Positions 26,305-35,290 of a stretch of 64,000 bases of DNA are shown here, piece after piece. The stretch spans positions 316,632,351-316,696,350 of the forward strand of contig NC_073693.1 of NCBI RefSeq assembly GCF_029784155.1, in the 5' to 3' direction. Both the position numbers and the translations under genes were made by a program. The stretch's first letter is position 1. Each line of letters begins with the position of its first letter. The notes under the pieces were generated by a model. It was not told the origin of the DNA, did no database searches, and saw nothing but the letters and a program-made list of their open reading frames with translations. Source of the DNA: Uranotaenia lowii. Its lineage: Eukaryota; Arthropoda; Insecta; Diptera; Culicidae.

Positions 26305-26696
26305 AACGAAAAAAATCTGTTGAAAATAAACATGGCTCTTGTTCAGTAGGGTTTGTCGTTTTGCAATTTTTTTTGAATTTCAAAAACCATGTTGTCTAAA
26401 AAGTTTGCTTCTTAGTCAAAACGAACGACAGAATTTAAGAAGATTTTAAATGTGAGATTTAGGTATCCAGGGTTGTGATTTGGAAAAACGCGAGAATATG
26501 CTTGTAGGAAATAATTGTTATTGTTTTACCTGAATATTTTGTTCTCTCGCAATGCAAATGAAATTCCAATAGAAATGTGGAGCTTATGACTATGGGGTTT
26601 ATGCAATTTGAAAAAAGTTGTAAGACGATAGACCTTATTGCATAGTGCATTAGTAGATCTATTTAAGTGAGCCGTTTTACATTTGGAAATCGATGA
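26305..26696. other. AT-rich spacer
   Basis: No gene or bounded repeat recognised. Confidence 0.5.
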
Positions 26697-26720
26697 CCAT
26701 CAGTTGAAAAATTATTTTTG
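26697..26720. repeat. 24-bp target-site duplication, left copy
   Basis: Begins CCATCAGTTGAAAAATTA; the full 24 bp recur exactly at 29092-29115. Confidence 0.85.
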
Positions 26721-29091
26721 TATGTATGTATGTATGTATGGTTCCCCCATCGGTAGCAAGGTCCTGCCTATGGCTGTGTGGCTTGGCCTTCGAATTTCTT
26801 CTAGGGCTTCCACGGTCCGATGGTTCGTCGAAGGAAGGCATCCAACCCTCAGAAACCTACAATGGCCGGCTACCCGTGCCGCTTGCAATAATTCCTTAGG
26901 ATTAACCCCAGATGCATTCCCTCTGAAAATATGAAATTGTAGAAGAATAATCTATGACGGTAAGGAAAATTATTTAAAATATTTTAATACGTATAGTTAT
27001 ATGAAATTATGGATAAAAATATATTCTTTATTATTAAAAAGGATACGAATCTGAAAGGTAAAATTATGATTAGAGCATTTAAACAGAGTAAATGTGTATG
27101 CTAGGTTTCAAATATTTAAAATAACTTTAATGACTTTTCATTTCTTACAGAATAAATATAACGATTGGATTATCTGCAACAAATATTTGTAAACAATTTT
27201 AAAAATATTTTGTATGTAAGTTGTAAAACCCAATGATAACAAATTTGTAAACGACCGAATTCACAAAAAGCAGCTAGAATGTTAACCTGAACTTCTGAAT
27301 TTTTTTTCAAACAAGTTTGACCTAGAATTTTGAAAATAAAATAAAAAAGATTCTAAATATTGCTTATTTTGATACATGAAATGCCACGGCGACTTTTCGA
27401 TTCGATTCGATTCTCTTTTGACACCCACGCGATTGGAAATGAATGCTTCACACATCCCAATGATTCATTTGAATTCCAACTATTTCAACAACACACCATT
27501 TAACAAGGCATTTTCGGAACAATATTATAAATTTTCACCGGCGACAACTAAAACCACGCATGAAGCTCTAGTTAGACAAAATAATTATGTTACCTAATCT
27601 GATCTCTTTCTTCTGTAATCAAAATTCATACGCGCCGGGAGAAAAAGTATTACCAAACCGCTCGCCACGAATGCACGCGAAAGACTGATTTAATAAACAT
27701 GGAATGTAATGAGTATAAAATAAAATGTTCTTTGAAAAATAATAATTCAAACCAACGGTGTATTCAAGCTGCTATCAACATTGCTATCTTGTGATCAAGA
27801 CTTTTTGAATTTAGTTGTCTAATTATTAGCACTCTGGTGGGCTAGCAATGCTAGAAGAACAAAAGTCAGAAAATAAACTTTATACTGATTTATCAAACAA
27901 AGCCCATTTACCCACATCCAACTCACACCCTCAAACCAGCGCACTTAAACCCCCGAAATTACAAAAAAAAATAATTTGGTAAATTCTATATCGGATAAAC
28001 AATATCATGATTTCAATATCAACTAACACACAATCCGATTTTCCTGATTCATTGCTCTAGTTTGCCTTACGTTAATTCAAAGCTGTTCTTATATTGTGTG
28101 GATGTGTTTTAAGCTTCAAACCATTACCAACAATTCTCTTACATTGCAGTCATAAACTTTTCGATTTCATACATTTAACATGCCCAAAACAAACTTGTGA
28201 GCAACTTGGTTACTTACTTTAGATAAACATAATTGAGGCGCCCAAGATCCGAGAAGTGTAAATGACCAAATGCTAGTTTCGAGAAAACGCGTTTTAAAGT
28301 TGTTAAGGTGCTCAATTTTTAATATATTTTTCAAATTAGATTAGTTGAAATTCAATCGGAAAAGTTTTTTTTTGTAATGTCAACATATGAGTTTTACACC
28401 AGCTGTAGATTTAGCAATCGATTGGTGTATTTAATTCGAATTTTATGATTTTGACACCTGCATCCCCCTGCTTCTGCGGGACTCAATTTCTCAATCTACC
28501 ATAATGTCGGTCGTCGACGAGGAAAGCTAGGTGAATTGAAAAAGCTCCATGAATAGTTGATCGAAGAAGCTTTCGTTTGCTGAAGCTTTTTTTTTAGCTC
28601 TACTTGCATACAAGTTTGTATATAATTTGATGAGTTGAAATTCTCTCGTGAAATATTTCACGTTCTGCCACTGAAATAAGGGTTATGATTTCACACATTT
28701 TATAATAGACATTCACAATAATAAAAATTCATAACATTAATTCAATGCGATTTAAGGGAAAAGAAAAAAGAATAACCACTTAGCTTCCGTACGATCTGGA
28801 TCACATCCTTCAAGGCCCGGTTCGTCTTCTAATTGTACAGCACTCCGTGTTGGTCCGGAGGGCTAAGTCCTAACCCCCAACAACCAAGCTCGAAAATGTT
28901 GAGAACTTGTAAGCACCTTTTTATGATATTTCACGAAAATCACTTGATTACAAACGTAAAAAACACTTCACTACAGTTTGATCACAACCATTCAAAACAT
29001 TTTAAAGCCATATTACAGATTATATTTTAAAAATTTTACTAGCGCATTAAATTCGAACCTCTCACGCGCAGTGTTGCCAAGATGGATCAAT
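26721..29091 (-). mobile_element. Non-autonomous non-LTR retroelement, 2.37 kb, no ORF
   Basis: The segment is bracketed by exact 24-bp duplications. Its left edge is a (TATG)n run, which on the minus strand is a 3' (CATA)n tail preceded by GACCTTGCTACCGATGGGGG. This is the arrangement of the SINE at 17020-17461 (23-bp duplication, CATA tail), so the same LINE machinery may have placed both. The 3' 210 bp are GC-richer and look like a LINE 3' UTR. On the minus strand I find no endonuclease or reverse transcriptase motif in the remaining 2.1 kb, which is AT-rich. It may be a 5'-truncated LINE carrying mostly UTR, a passenger-type element, or a short insertion into which other DNA has since been added. 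Confidence 0.6.
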
Positions 29092-29115
29092 CCATCAGTT
29101 GAAAAATTATTTTTG
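29092..29115. repeat. 24-bp target-site duplication, right copy
   Basis: Exact match to 26697-26720. Confidence 0.85.
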
Positions 29116-29178
29116 AGGAAAAAATTTTATTGGCTTTAAACTTCAAGTACTAAAATCACAACTTTTGACGCAAGCTCA

Positions 29179-29375
29179 TTAACCCTCCAAAGCTGTTCGG
29201 GTCAATACGACCCGAAGCGCTCATTTGAAACAACTTTATCATCTTTCCAATATACTGAAGAACTATGCATTTTGACAGACCAAGATGTTCTATGAAAATA
29301 ATGATTAAATTAATAACAGAAAACTTAAATTTGAGTTTTGAAAATCGATTCATTGGGAAATGAAATACAGCTATT
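29179..29375. mobile_element. piggyBac-type MITE fragment (left part)
   Basis: Starts at a TTAA (29179-29182) followed by CCCTCCAAAGCTGTTCGGGTC and matches the left part of the complete MITE at 42946-43550 almost throughout. It contains the diagnostic TTCGGGTCA/TGACCCGAA palindrome (here TACGACCC). It stops at AAATACAGCTA, where a LINE fragment has inserted, so the right half is lost or lies beyond the gap. Confidence 0.75.
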
Positions 29376-29551
29376 ATTTTTTTTTTATTTACATAGTATT
29401 CCGTCTCACGACATAACTTGACGAACATAATTCCTAAAATTCACTCGGTTCATAGCAACCGTTCTCCAATTTCTCGGGCACCCCACGTTCGCCAGATCAC
29501 GCTCCACTTGGTCTAACCACCTCGCTCGTTGCGCCCCCGCTCGTCTTGTTC
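29376..29551 (-). mobile_element. RTE-like LINE 3' end, cut by assembly gap
   Basis: Nearly identical to the 3' end of the LINE at 4086-4905, including the C-terminal coding sequence ending YVRQVMS and the AATACTATGTAAATAAA tail. It sits inside the piggyBac-type MITE, so it is the younger insertion. The upstream part is hidden in the gap. Confidence 0.85.
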
Positions 29552-30051
29552 NNNNNNNNNNNNNNNNNNNNNNNNNNNNNNNNNNNNNNNNNNNNNNNNN
29601 NNNNNNNNNNNNNNNNNNNNNNNNNNNNNNNNNNNNNNNNNNNNNNNNNNNNNNNNNNNNNNNNNNNNNNNNNNNNNNNNNNNNNNNNNNNNNNNNNNNN
29701 NNNNNNNNNNNNNNNNNNNNNNNNNNNNNNNNNNNNNNNNNNNNNNNNNNNNNNNNNNNNNNNNNNNNNNNNNNNNNNNNNNNNNNNNNNNNNNNNNNNN
29801 NNNNNNNNNNNNNNNNNNNNNNNNNNNNNNNNNNNNNNNNNNNNNNNNNNNNNNNNNNNNNNNNNNNNNNNNNNNNNNNNNNNNNNNNNNNNNNNNNNNN
29901 NNNNNNNNNNNNNNNNNNNNNNNNNNNNNNNNNNNNNNNNNNNNNNNNNNNNNNNNNNNNNNNNNNNNNNNNNNNNNNNNNNNNNNNNNNNNNNNNNNNN
30001 NNNNNNNNNNNNNNNNNNNNNNNNNNNNNNNNNNNNNNNNNNNNNNNNNNN
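29552..30051. other. Assembly gap (500 N)
   Basis: Exactly 500 N, a fixed placeholder. Frames reported across it are artefacts. Confidence 0.99.
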
Positions 30052-30424
30052 TAATTTTTCAGCAAGTGATTTTTTTACGACACATCTCGTGTTTGTCTTT
30101 CACAAGTTGTTTGAATTTCCATTCGGTTTTCAATGTAGTTTTTAAGCTCTGTGTAGCAAAAAAAGTTACAGTGGTTGTATATATGAAACGACCGAGAAGT
30201 TCACGTAGAATTACTACAGCCTATCCCGAGTCAATATGTTTTTCGTTTCAAATAAGCATTCTAGAATAAAGTATGTCGAATTTTTTAAAGGAACTTAACT
30301 TCGAAAAAAATCATTCTTCCATAAATTGTCGTTTTAATAACTATTAATGGTCTAAATCGACCCATAAAGATAGTATGCAGCTTTTTCAACTGCATAACAA
30401 AAGGCGAATTAAATATAAGTATAA
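30052..30424. repeat. 373-bp direct repeat, copy 1 (at gap edge)
   Basis: Base-for-base identical, as far as I can compare by eye, to 42360-42732. It starts at the first base after the gap and both copies end at ATATAAGTATAAG, after which the flanks differ. The terminal ATAAGT repeat looks like the 3' tail of a plus-strand non-LTR element. It could also be a collapsed or duplicated assembly segment because one copy abuts a gap. Confidence 0.8.
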
Positions 30425-30568
30425 GTATCAAAAATCACTAGTCTTAATCTGTCGATGAGTTTGATATCAGACTGTAACATGTGATATTTTCTATTGTGAA
30501 AATCGGAGTTTAGTTCAATCGTTAATTTTTTACGAAAAGAGATAGTAGTAATACAAAATTCTTAGTAG
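30425..30568. other. 3' flank of the Gypsy pol gene
   Basis: AT-rich sequence just downstream of pol on the minus strand. No polypurine tract or LTR start could be recognised, and no match was seen in the 35.3-36.9 kb region where a 5' LTR would be expected. Confidence 0.4.
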
Positions 30569-33500
30569 CTATTGAAAAACTTGATACAAAAACATGTCTC
30601 TAAATCGTTCTGGCTTCCGAATATCCCTTTTTTGTCTTCCTTGTCTATCGGTTAATCCATCGGAGTGCTGTGTACTAACATATGCGTTATTGAGGTCTTC
30701 AGTCTCTTCTTTGGAATCAGAGCAAACCGGGTTAGCCAGCTTTACATCTTTAATGTCCCTTGTGTATTCTACTCCTCGTGGGCTACGAATAACCAACAAC
30801 GATCCGTTTCTGGTCAGGACAGTAAACTTCTCTCTTGAGAATCCTGGATCCGTTTTGTTTCTTTTTGGAATAGACATAACGACGACATCTCCCGCAGTGA
30901 TAAAGGATGGTTTAGCACCTCTATGCTTATCAGCGAATTTTTTGCTGATTAATTTGGTCTCTGTGTCCCTTTCGCGTACGTCTTCTCTATCTATTTCTTT
31001 GTTCACTTTAGCATCCCACAGGCTCGGGAAGGATCCTCGATACTTCCAACCTACAAGTAGCTCGAAGGGGGTGATACCTAGTCTAGCGTGAGGTTTGAGA
31101 GTATTATGCGAATGTACGTAACTTTCCAATGCTTTTTTCCAATTCAACCCTTCTACTTTTGCAGCTGTTAGTGCTTTCAAAACTCCTTGGTTCTGTCGCT
31201 CTACCGCGCCGTTGGATTGCGGATTTAAAGGAACCGATTTTCTTATAGAAACACCCTTGTTTTCCCAGTGAGATATAAATTCCTTGCTTTGAAAGGGTGG
31301 TCCGTTGTCTGTCTGGAGGATCAAGGGAAGACCCCAGGTGAAAAATATTTTTGACAAAGCTAGATTAGTACGATTAGCATCTGTGCAAGACATTTCGACC
31401 ACCGACAAATATCGGGAGTAAGTGTCGACAACTACCAACAGTTCCCCTGAGCCGCACCCAGGTACTGCCAGAAAATCTGCCTGTAGTATCTCCCAAGGGC
31501 CCTCTGGGAGTTGACGGCTAGATAGTGGAATAGGAGGGTTTTTCTTTGATATTATTAAGCACGTTTCACATTTTCTTACAAACTTTTCTACTTGTGTGCT
31601 CATTCCAGGCCACCAGAAAAACTCGCGCATGATTCTTTTCATTGCGCCTACTCCAATGTGACCCTGATGAGCGAACACTAAAGCTTTTTCTCGAATATTC
31701 TTTGGTAATACGACTTTGTCCTCTTTAAATACTAATGATCCCATTGTGCGGAGATGCTTCGCATGAGCTTCATACCTTTTAATATCCTCACTCCATGTAC
31801 CAGTTGAAACAGCCGCTTTTACTGCACAGATTTCGTTATCGTTTTCTGATTCCGCCTCGATATCTTGCCAAGATATATTCATATGTCCGGCATCAATCGC
31901 AAACAGGATGTTTTTATCTGTATCATCCTCGAAAGGTTCGTCTTTTTGAGATTTACTAATAAGCCGCGATAACGCATCTGCTACATTAAGATGCCCGGGA
32001 ACAGAAACAATGTTGAAGTCATATGGCTGCAACCGAAGCGCCCAAGCCTCAGCCCTTGTTACTGCGCGCTTGCTTGTGCGTAGGCCGTTTCCAAAGATAA
32101 ATGTATTGGCCTCTGAATCCGTGCGAATTGTAAATTTTTTGTTGATGAGGTAAAAGCTGAAACGCTCGACCCCCCAAACCACTGCTAGGGATTCTCTCTG
32201 TGTTTGAGGGTACTTTTTTTCAGCTTCTGTCAAGGATTTGGAAGCGCACGAAATAATACGCGGACTATCAGCACCATCAAATTGTATGAGAACTGCACCT
32301 AATCCGATTGGCGAAGCGTCGACAAATAGTTCTGTTCTATCGTTGTAATCAAAGTAACCCAACCGCAATATAGATTGCAATGCTTCCTTTTTTAGGAATT
32401 GAAACTCACGTTCTTCATTTTGATCCCAGTAGAATGATTGCGAATTGGCCAACTTCCGAAGATATTGGGTTTTATCCGCTCTTTGCAAAATAAAACGCTC
32501 GCAGAAGTTAAGAAGTCCGAGAAAGCTTTTGACCTCAGTTTGAGATTCGGGGGTTCGAAAATCGCGAAGTGCTTTGATTTTGTCCTCTTCGATACGCATT
32601 CCATCATACGATAAGGAGTATCCTAGAAATTTTACGGACTGTTGGCCGAAGACACATTTGTCCAGATTAAGACAGACGTTATGCTCTTCAAGTTTTTTAA
32701 GGGTTCGTTGAAGTCTTGCGTCATGCTCCTCTTTCGTTCTTCCGTGGACTAAAATATCGTCCAGATAATTAACAGTGCCTGGACATTCGTCAAGGACTTT
32801 GGTTTGGAGAATCTCCTGGAAAATATCCGGTGAGTTACACAATCCAAACGGAAGACGTTTGAACCTGTAAGTGGCTCTTCCGGCAAAGAAGTTTGTCAAG
32901 TGCCGAGAGTTTTCATGTAATTCGACATGAAAAAAAGCACTTTTTAAGTCGATTGTTGAGAAATAACGAGCTCCATTTAAATCAGATAGTATGGATTCTA
33001 ATGTGGGCATTCTAAACGGCGTACGGAAGATTGTCTTATTTGGGCCACGCAAATCAACCACTAGTCTTATATCGTTTTTGCCCTTTGGGACAACCAAAAG
33101 AGAAGAGCAAAATGAACGATCCATATCGCCAACAACGGGTTCTATGATTCCAGTGCTCAGCAAGTCATCTAATCGCTTCTCAGTTTCCTTCTTGAAAGCT
33201 GGCGGGATACTAGTGAATATATTACGGGAGGGAGGTAATGTCTTATCATACGACAAAACAACTGGAGGAACGTTGAATTTTGGGAATTCAGAGCGGCAAT
33301 CTATCATTCGAATTTCTCCCGGGAAATTGCGGTTCCCTACTATTGAAGTGCTTGGTCGGATAGGTACGTTTAAACCTAGCTGTAAGAGGCTATATCTTAT
33401 GCCCGTGTCTCTACCCAATAGTGGACGAGCATCCGGAATAACGTAAAATTTTTCCGTAAATCGAGGTCTTTCATCTGACACAAACAACTCCGCTTCGAAA

Positions 33501-33814
33501 GTAGCATCAACGGTTATTTTACCTAGAACAGTATATAGTATAAATTTTTGATACGCACAATTCCGCTTCGTAAGAGTATGAACAGTTACATTACCTGGAA
33601 CAGCATACGCTTTGAGGGTTTTATCGGTTCCATTGTTAACGTTATAGAGGAGAGAAGATGAGTTTTCGTTACTTGTCAACTGTTTAAATACGTCCCCATC
33701 TACTGTATTCACTTCCGCCCCCGAGTCGATTAGGAAGTTCACAGCAACGCCTGCTATGTGTCCTGTTACAATATGATCTTCTTTGTAGATATTATTAATA
33801 GATATTCCGGAATG
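30569..33814 (-). CDS. Pol polyprotein (PR-RT-RH-IN), Ty3/Gypsy
   Basis: Encodes the enzymes for reverse transcription and integration of the element. Numbering from the GTG at 33742: the protease active-site triplet is DSGA at 6-9, reverse transcriptase carries LPFGLCNSP (297-305) and catalytic YLDD (326-329), RNase H carries FVDAS (473-477), and integrase has a zinc-binding H692/H695...C725/C728 set followed by the D756, D812, E848 triad with 35 residues between the last two. The C-terminus ends about 200 residues later without an env-like extension. The first codon of this frame is not ATG; the frame stays open 24 codons further upstream to 33814, exactly at an AG splice acceptor, and beyond that only to a stop inside the intervening segment. 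I take 33814 as the exon start, joining gag in frame. No internal stop or frameshift was seen, so the enzyme could be functional. Confidence 0.92.
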   Translation of the reverse strand, partial: HSGISINNIYKEDHIVTGHIAGVAVNFLIDSGAEVNTVDGDVFKQLTSNENSSSLLYNVNNGTDKTLKAYAVPGNVTVHTLTKRNCAYQKFILYTVLGKITVDATFEAELFVSDERPRFTEKFYVIPDARPLLGRDTGIRYSLLQLGLNVPIRPSTSIVGNRNFPGEIRMIDCRSEFPKFNVPPVVLSYDKTLPPSRNIFTSIPPAFKKETEKRLDDLLSTGIIEPVVGDMDRSFCSSLLVVPKGKNDIRLVVDLRGPNKTIFRTPFRMPTLESILSDLNGARYFSTIDLKSAFFHVELHENSRHLTNFFAGRATYRFKRLPFGLCNSPDIFQEILQTKVLDECPGTVNYLDDILVHGRTKEEHDARLQRTLKKLEEHNVCLNLDKCVFGQQSVKFLGYSLSYDGMRIEEDKIKALRDFRTPESQTEVKSFLGLLNFCERFILQRADKTQYLRKLANSQSFYWDQNEEREFQFLKKEALQSILRLGYFDYNDRTELFVDASPIGLGAVLIQFDGADSPRIISCASKSLTEAEKKYPQTQRESLAVVWGVERFSFYLINKKFTIRTDSEANTFIFGNGLRTSKRAVTRAEAWALRLQPYDFNIVSVPGHLNVADALSRLISKSQKDEPFEDDTDKNILFAIDAGHMNISWQDIEAESENDNEICAVKAAVSTGTWSEDIKRYEAHAKHLRTMGSLVFKEDKVVLPKNIREKALVFAHQGHIGVGAMKRIMREFFWWPGMSTQVEKFVRKCETCLIISKKNPPIPLSSRQLPEGPWEILQADFLAVPGCGSGELLVVVDTYSRYLSVVEMSCTDANRTNLALSKIFFTWGLPLILQTDNGPPFQSKEFISHWENKGVSIRKSVPLNPQSNGAVERQNQGVLKALTAAKVEGLNWKKALESYVHSHNTLKPHARLGITPFELLVGWKYRGSFPSLWDAKVNKEIDREDVRERDTETKLISKKFADKHRGAKPSFITAGDVVVMSIPKRNKTDPGFSREKFTVLTRNGSLLVIRSPRGVEYTRDIKDVKLANPVCSDSKEETEDLNNAYVSTQHSDGLTDRQGRQKRDIRKPERFRDMFLYQVFQ

Positions 33815-33994
33815 CTGAAATACGTTGAATAAAACTATTATCTTAAAGTTTTAAAATTCAAATTCTTTAATTCAAGTTCATTCAAGAGATAGTTAACAAC
33901 GGAACATCATTTTTAAATCATTAATTAAACCAAAGAGTGAAGTAGTTTTGAAAAATATTTCGATATTGTAAGTATTGAGAAGTTAAACACTCAC
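33815..33994 (-). other. Candidate 180-nt intron between gag and pol
   Basis: On the minus strand the gag frame reaches GATCCC then GTGAGTG, a consensus donor (33994 downward). A GTATTTCAG acceptor ends at 33815, immediately before the pol-frame codons. Removing 180 nt joins the two frames in phase 0. Unspliced RNA ends gag at the TAA at 33983-33985, and the pol frame opens only after a stop near 33858. The two frames therefore do not overlap, and an ordinary minus-1 or plus-1 frameshift cannot link them. The segment is AT-rich, as introns are, and contains a TTAAC-type branch-point candidate. Seen: the sites and frames. Inferred: that splicing occurs. Confidence 0.6.
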
Positions 33995-35248
33995 GGGATC
34001 AACATCTTCTGGCATATTATCTGAATCCTCTTTCGAAACTGCAGCGATTTTTCTAATTTTCGTTGCAGGTCCATCATCACCCACATCTTCAGAAAATTTT
34101 TGAATGTTTCGTGGTCGAATAGTACCTTGAGGATTATTACGGTCAAGGTCTGGGCAAGCTCTTCTTATGTGACCGACAATATTACATACGTTGCAAACTT
34201 TGTCAGCAGCATAGCACTCTGAAGCAAGGTGCCCTTTGCCGGTACATCTCCAACATGTTGAAACCCCGTTTCCGAAATTTCCAGTTCGGCTGCCGCGACT
34301 GGCTGCTCCTCGACCACGGGGAAAGCGTGAATTTCCGAAGGACGATCTGTTAGAGTTGTAACCTCCGCGCCTTGGATTCATGTTCCAGTTGTTGGAGCTA
34401 TTGTACTGAACGCGTTGAGAACTACCATGCTGTATATTGCGATTCCAGGTACTAGCACTATTCCCTTGGGCGTACGATACTGCTGCAATTTGTTGAGGCT
34501 GGTGGTTCTTAGCGAATAATTCTTCGTTTAGCGTGGAAACTTCACAAGCACGTACCTTGTCCATAAGGTCGGAGAGCGAAAATCCTTTTCTCATAGCTTT
34601 ACGACCTATTTCACGAATTTTCAAATTAGCCCCGTGGCTCTGAATTACGTCAGCAATGTTCTCGATGAGTTGATTATCGGTATAACCGCATAGCTTAGCC
34701 GCATTTATTACACGTTTGACGTATTTCACATCGCTCTCGCCAGGTTCCTGAACCATAGCCCTTAATTTTTGACGCTGAGTTAGGCTGTATTGGTGGGAAC
34801 TAAAGTGCGTCTTAAGACGATGTATAGTATTCGAATAGGGGCGAGTTATTTTATTAGGACCATCTATAGGCGAGCTCGTTTCGTCGAGGATATCAATTAA
34901 TTTTGCTCCTGCCTTTATCCTGAAATAGCTGAACATCGTGGCTTCATCGTGTATTCCAGCTAACTGCATCGAAGCTTCCAATAGCTCAAGCCACCTTTCG
35001 AATGATTTGCGATTTATATCGTCTTGTCCGTCAAGAGGTTGACATTCCGAAATACCCATAGGAGCAAAGGACATTACGTTACTCGCAGCCATAGTATTGT
35101 CCTCTTGTCTATCTTCCCGAAGTATGGACTGTGTCGGAATAAATTCACTTGAACCACAAGCAAGATTTTCTTGACAATCACGCTTTTCAGCACGAGCCTT
35201 CTTAAGTTTTGTTGATAGTAAAGCATTGCGTTTATTTGAAAGTTCCAA
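33983..35248 (-). CDS. Gag nucleocapsid protein, Ty3/Gypsy
   Basis: Structural protein that packages element RNA. The frame is 421 codons from a TTG at 35248. The first in-frame ATG is at 35092 (codon 53, MAASNVMSFAPMG), giving 369 residues, which I regard as the likelier simple start. The frame is open upstream of 35248 as well, and a TTATTTTTACAG acceptor-like site ends at 35291, so a spliced leader is possible. Two tandem CCHC zinc knuckles, CWRCTGKGHLASEC (332-345) and CNVCNIVGHIRRAC (352-365), identify the nucleocapsid part. An Arg/Gly/Asn-rich stretch precedes them, and a capsid-like helical region lies at about 75-230. The stop follows a perfect splice donor by three codons, which suggests that full-length Gag and a Gag-Pol fusion come from unspliced and spliced RNA. 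Confidence 0.9.
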   Translation of the reverse strand: MELSNKRNALLSTKLKKARAEKRDCQENLACGSSEFIPTQSILREDRQEDNTMAASNVMSFAPMGISECQPLDGQDDINRKSFERWLELLEASMQLAGIHDEATMFSYFRIKAGAKLIDILDETSSPIDGPNKITRPYSNTIHRLKTHFSSHQYSLTQRQKLRAMVQEPGESDVKYVKRVINAAKLCGYTDNQLIENIADVIQSHGANLKIREIGRKAMRKGFSLSDLMDKVRACEVSTLNEELFAKNHQPQQIAAVSYAQGNSASTWNRNIQHGSSQRVQYNSSNNWNMNPRRGGYNSNRSSFGNSRFPRGRGAASRGSRTGNFGNGVSTCWRCTGKGHLASECYAADKVCNVCNIVGHIRRACPDLDRNNPQGTIRPRNIQKFSEDVGDDGPATKIRKIAAVSKEDSDNMPEDVDPVSV

Positions 35249-35290
35249 TTGCTTAATGACGGCCTTGAATTTTGCATTTCCTTCAACCTT

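Larger units (their letters stand above)
30569..35290 (-). mobile_element. Ty3/Gypsy LTR retrotransposon internal region
   Basis: Minus-strand gag followed by pol in the order protease, reverse transcriptase, RNase H, integrase, which is the Ty3/Gypsy order. Gag and pol are both open over their full length with catalytic residues intact, so the copy is young. I find no envelope frame downstream of pol, no recognisable LTR pair, primer-binding site or polypurine tract. The 3' LTR may lie in or near the gap at 29552-30051, and the 5' side meets a foldback element at 36965. Two tandem zinc knuckles and lack of env would suit the mag-like lineage, but that is only an inference. Confidence 0.9.

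Noticed and set aside
29406..30269. Frames of about 200-246 codons spanning the second gap
   Set aside because: N translations that artificially join a LINE fragment to the 373-bp repeat.
30052..30424. 3' LTR of the Gypsy element, with 42360-42732 as a solo LTR
   Set aside because: No TG...CA ends, no polypurine tract before it, no copy upstream of gag, and its end looks like a non-LTR tail. Not fully excluded because the gap hides one side.
30594..33446. Plus-strand frames of 150-165 codons opposite pol
   Set aside because: Antisense shadows of the Gypsy pol gene with no domain of their own.
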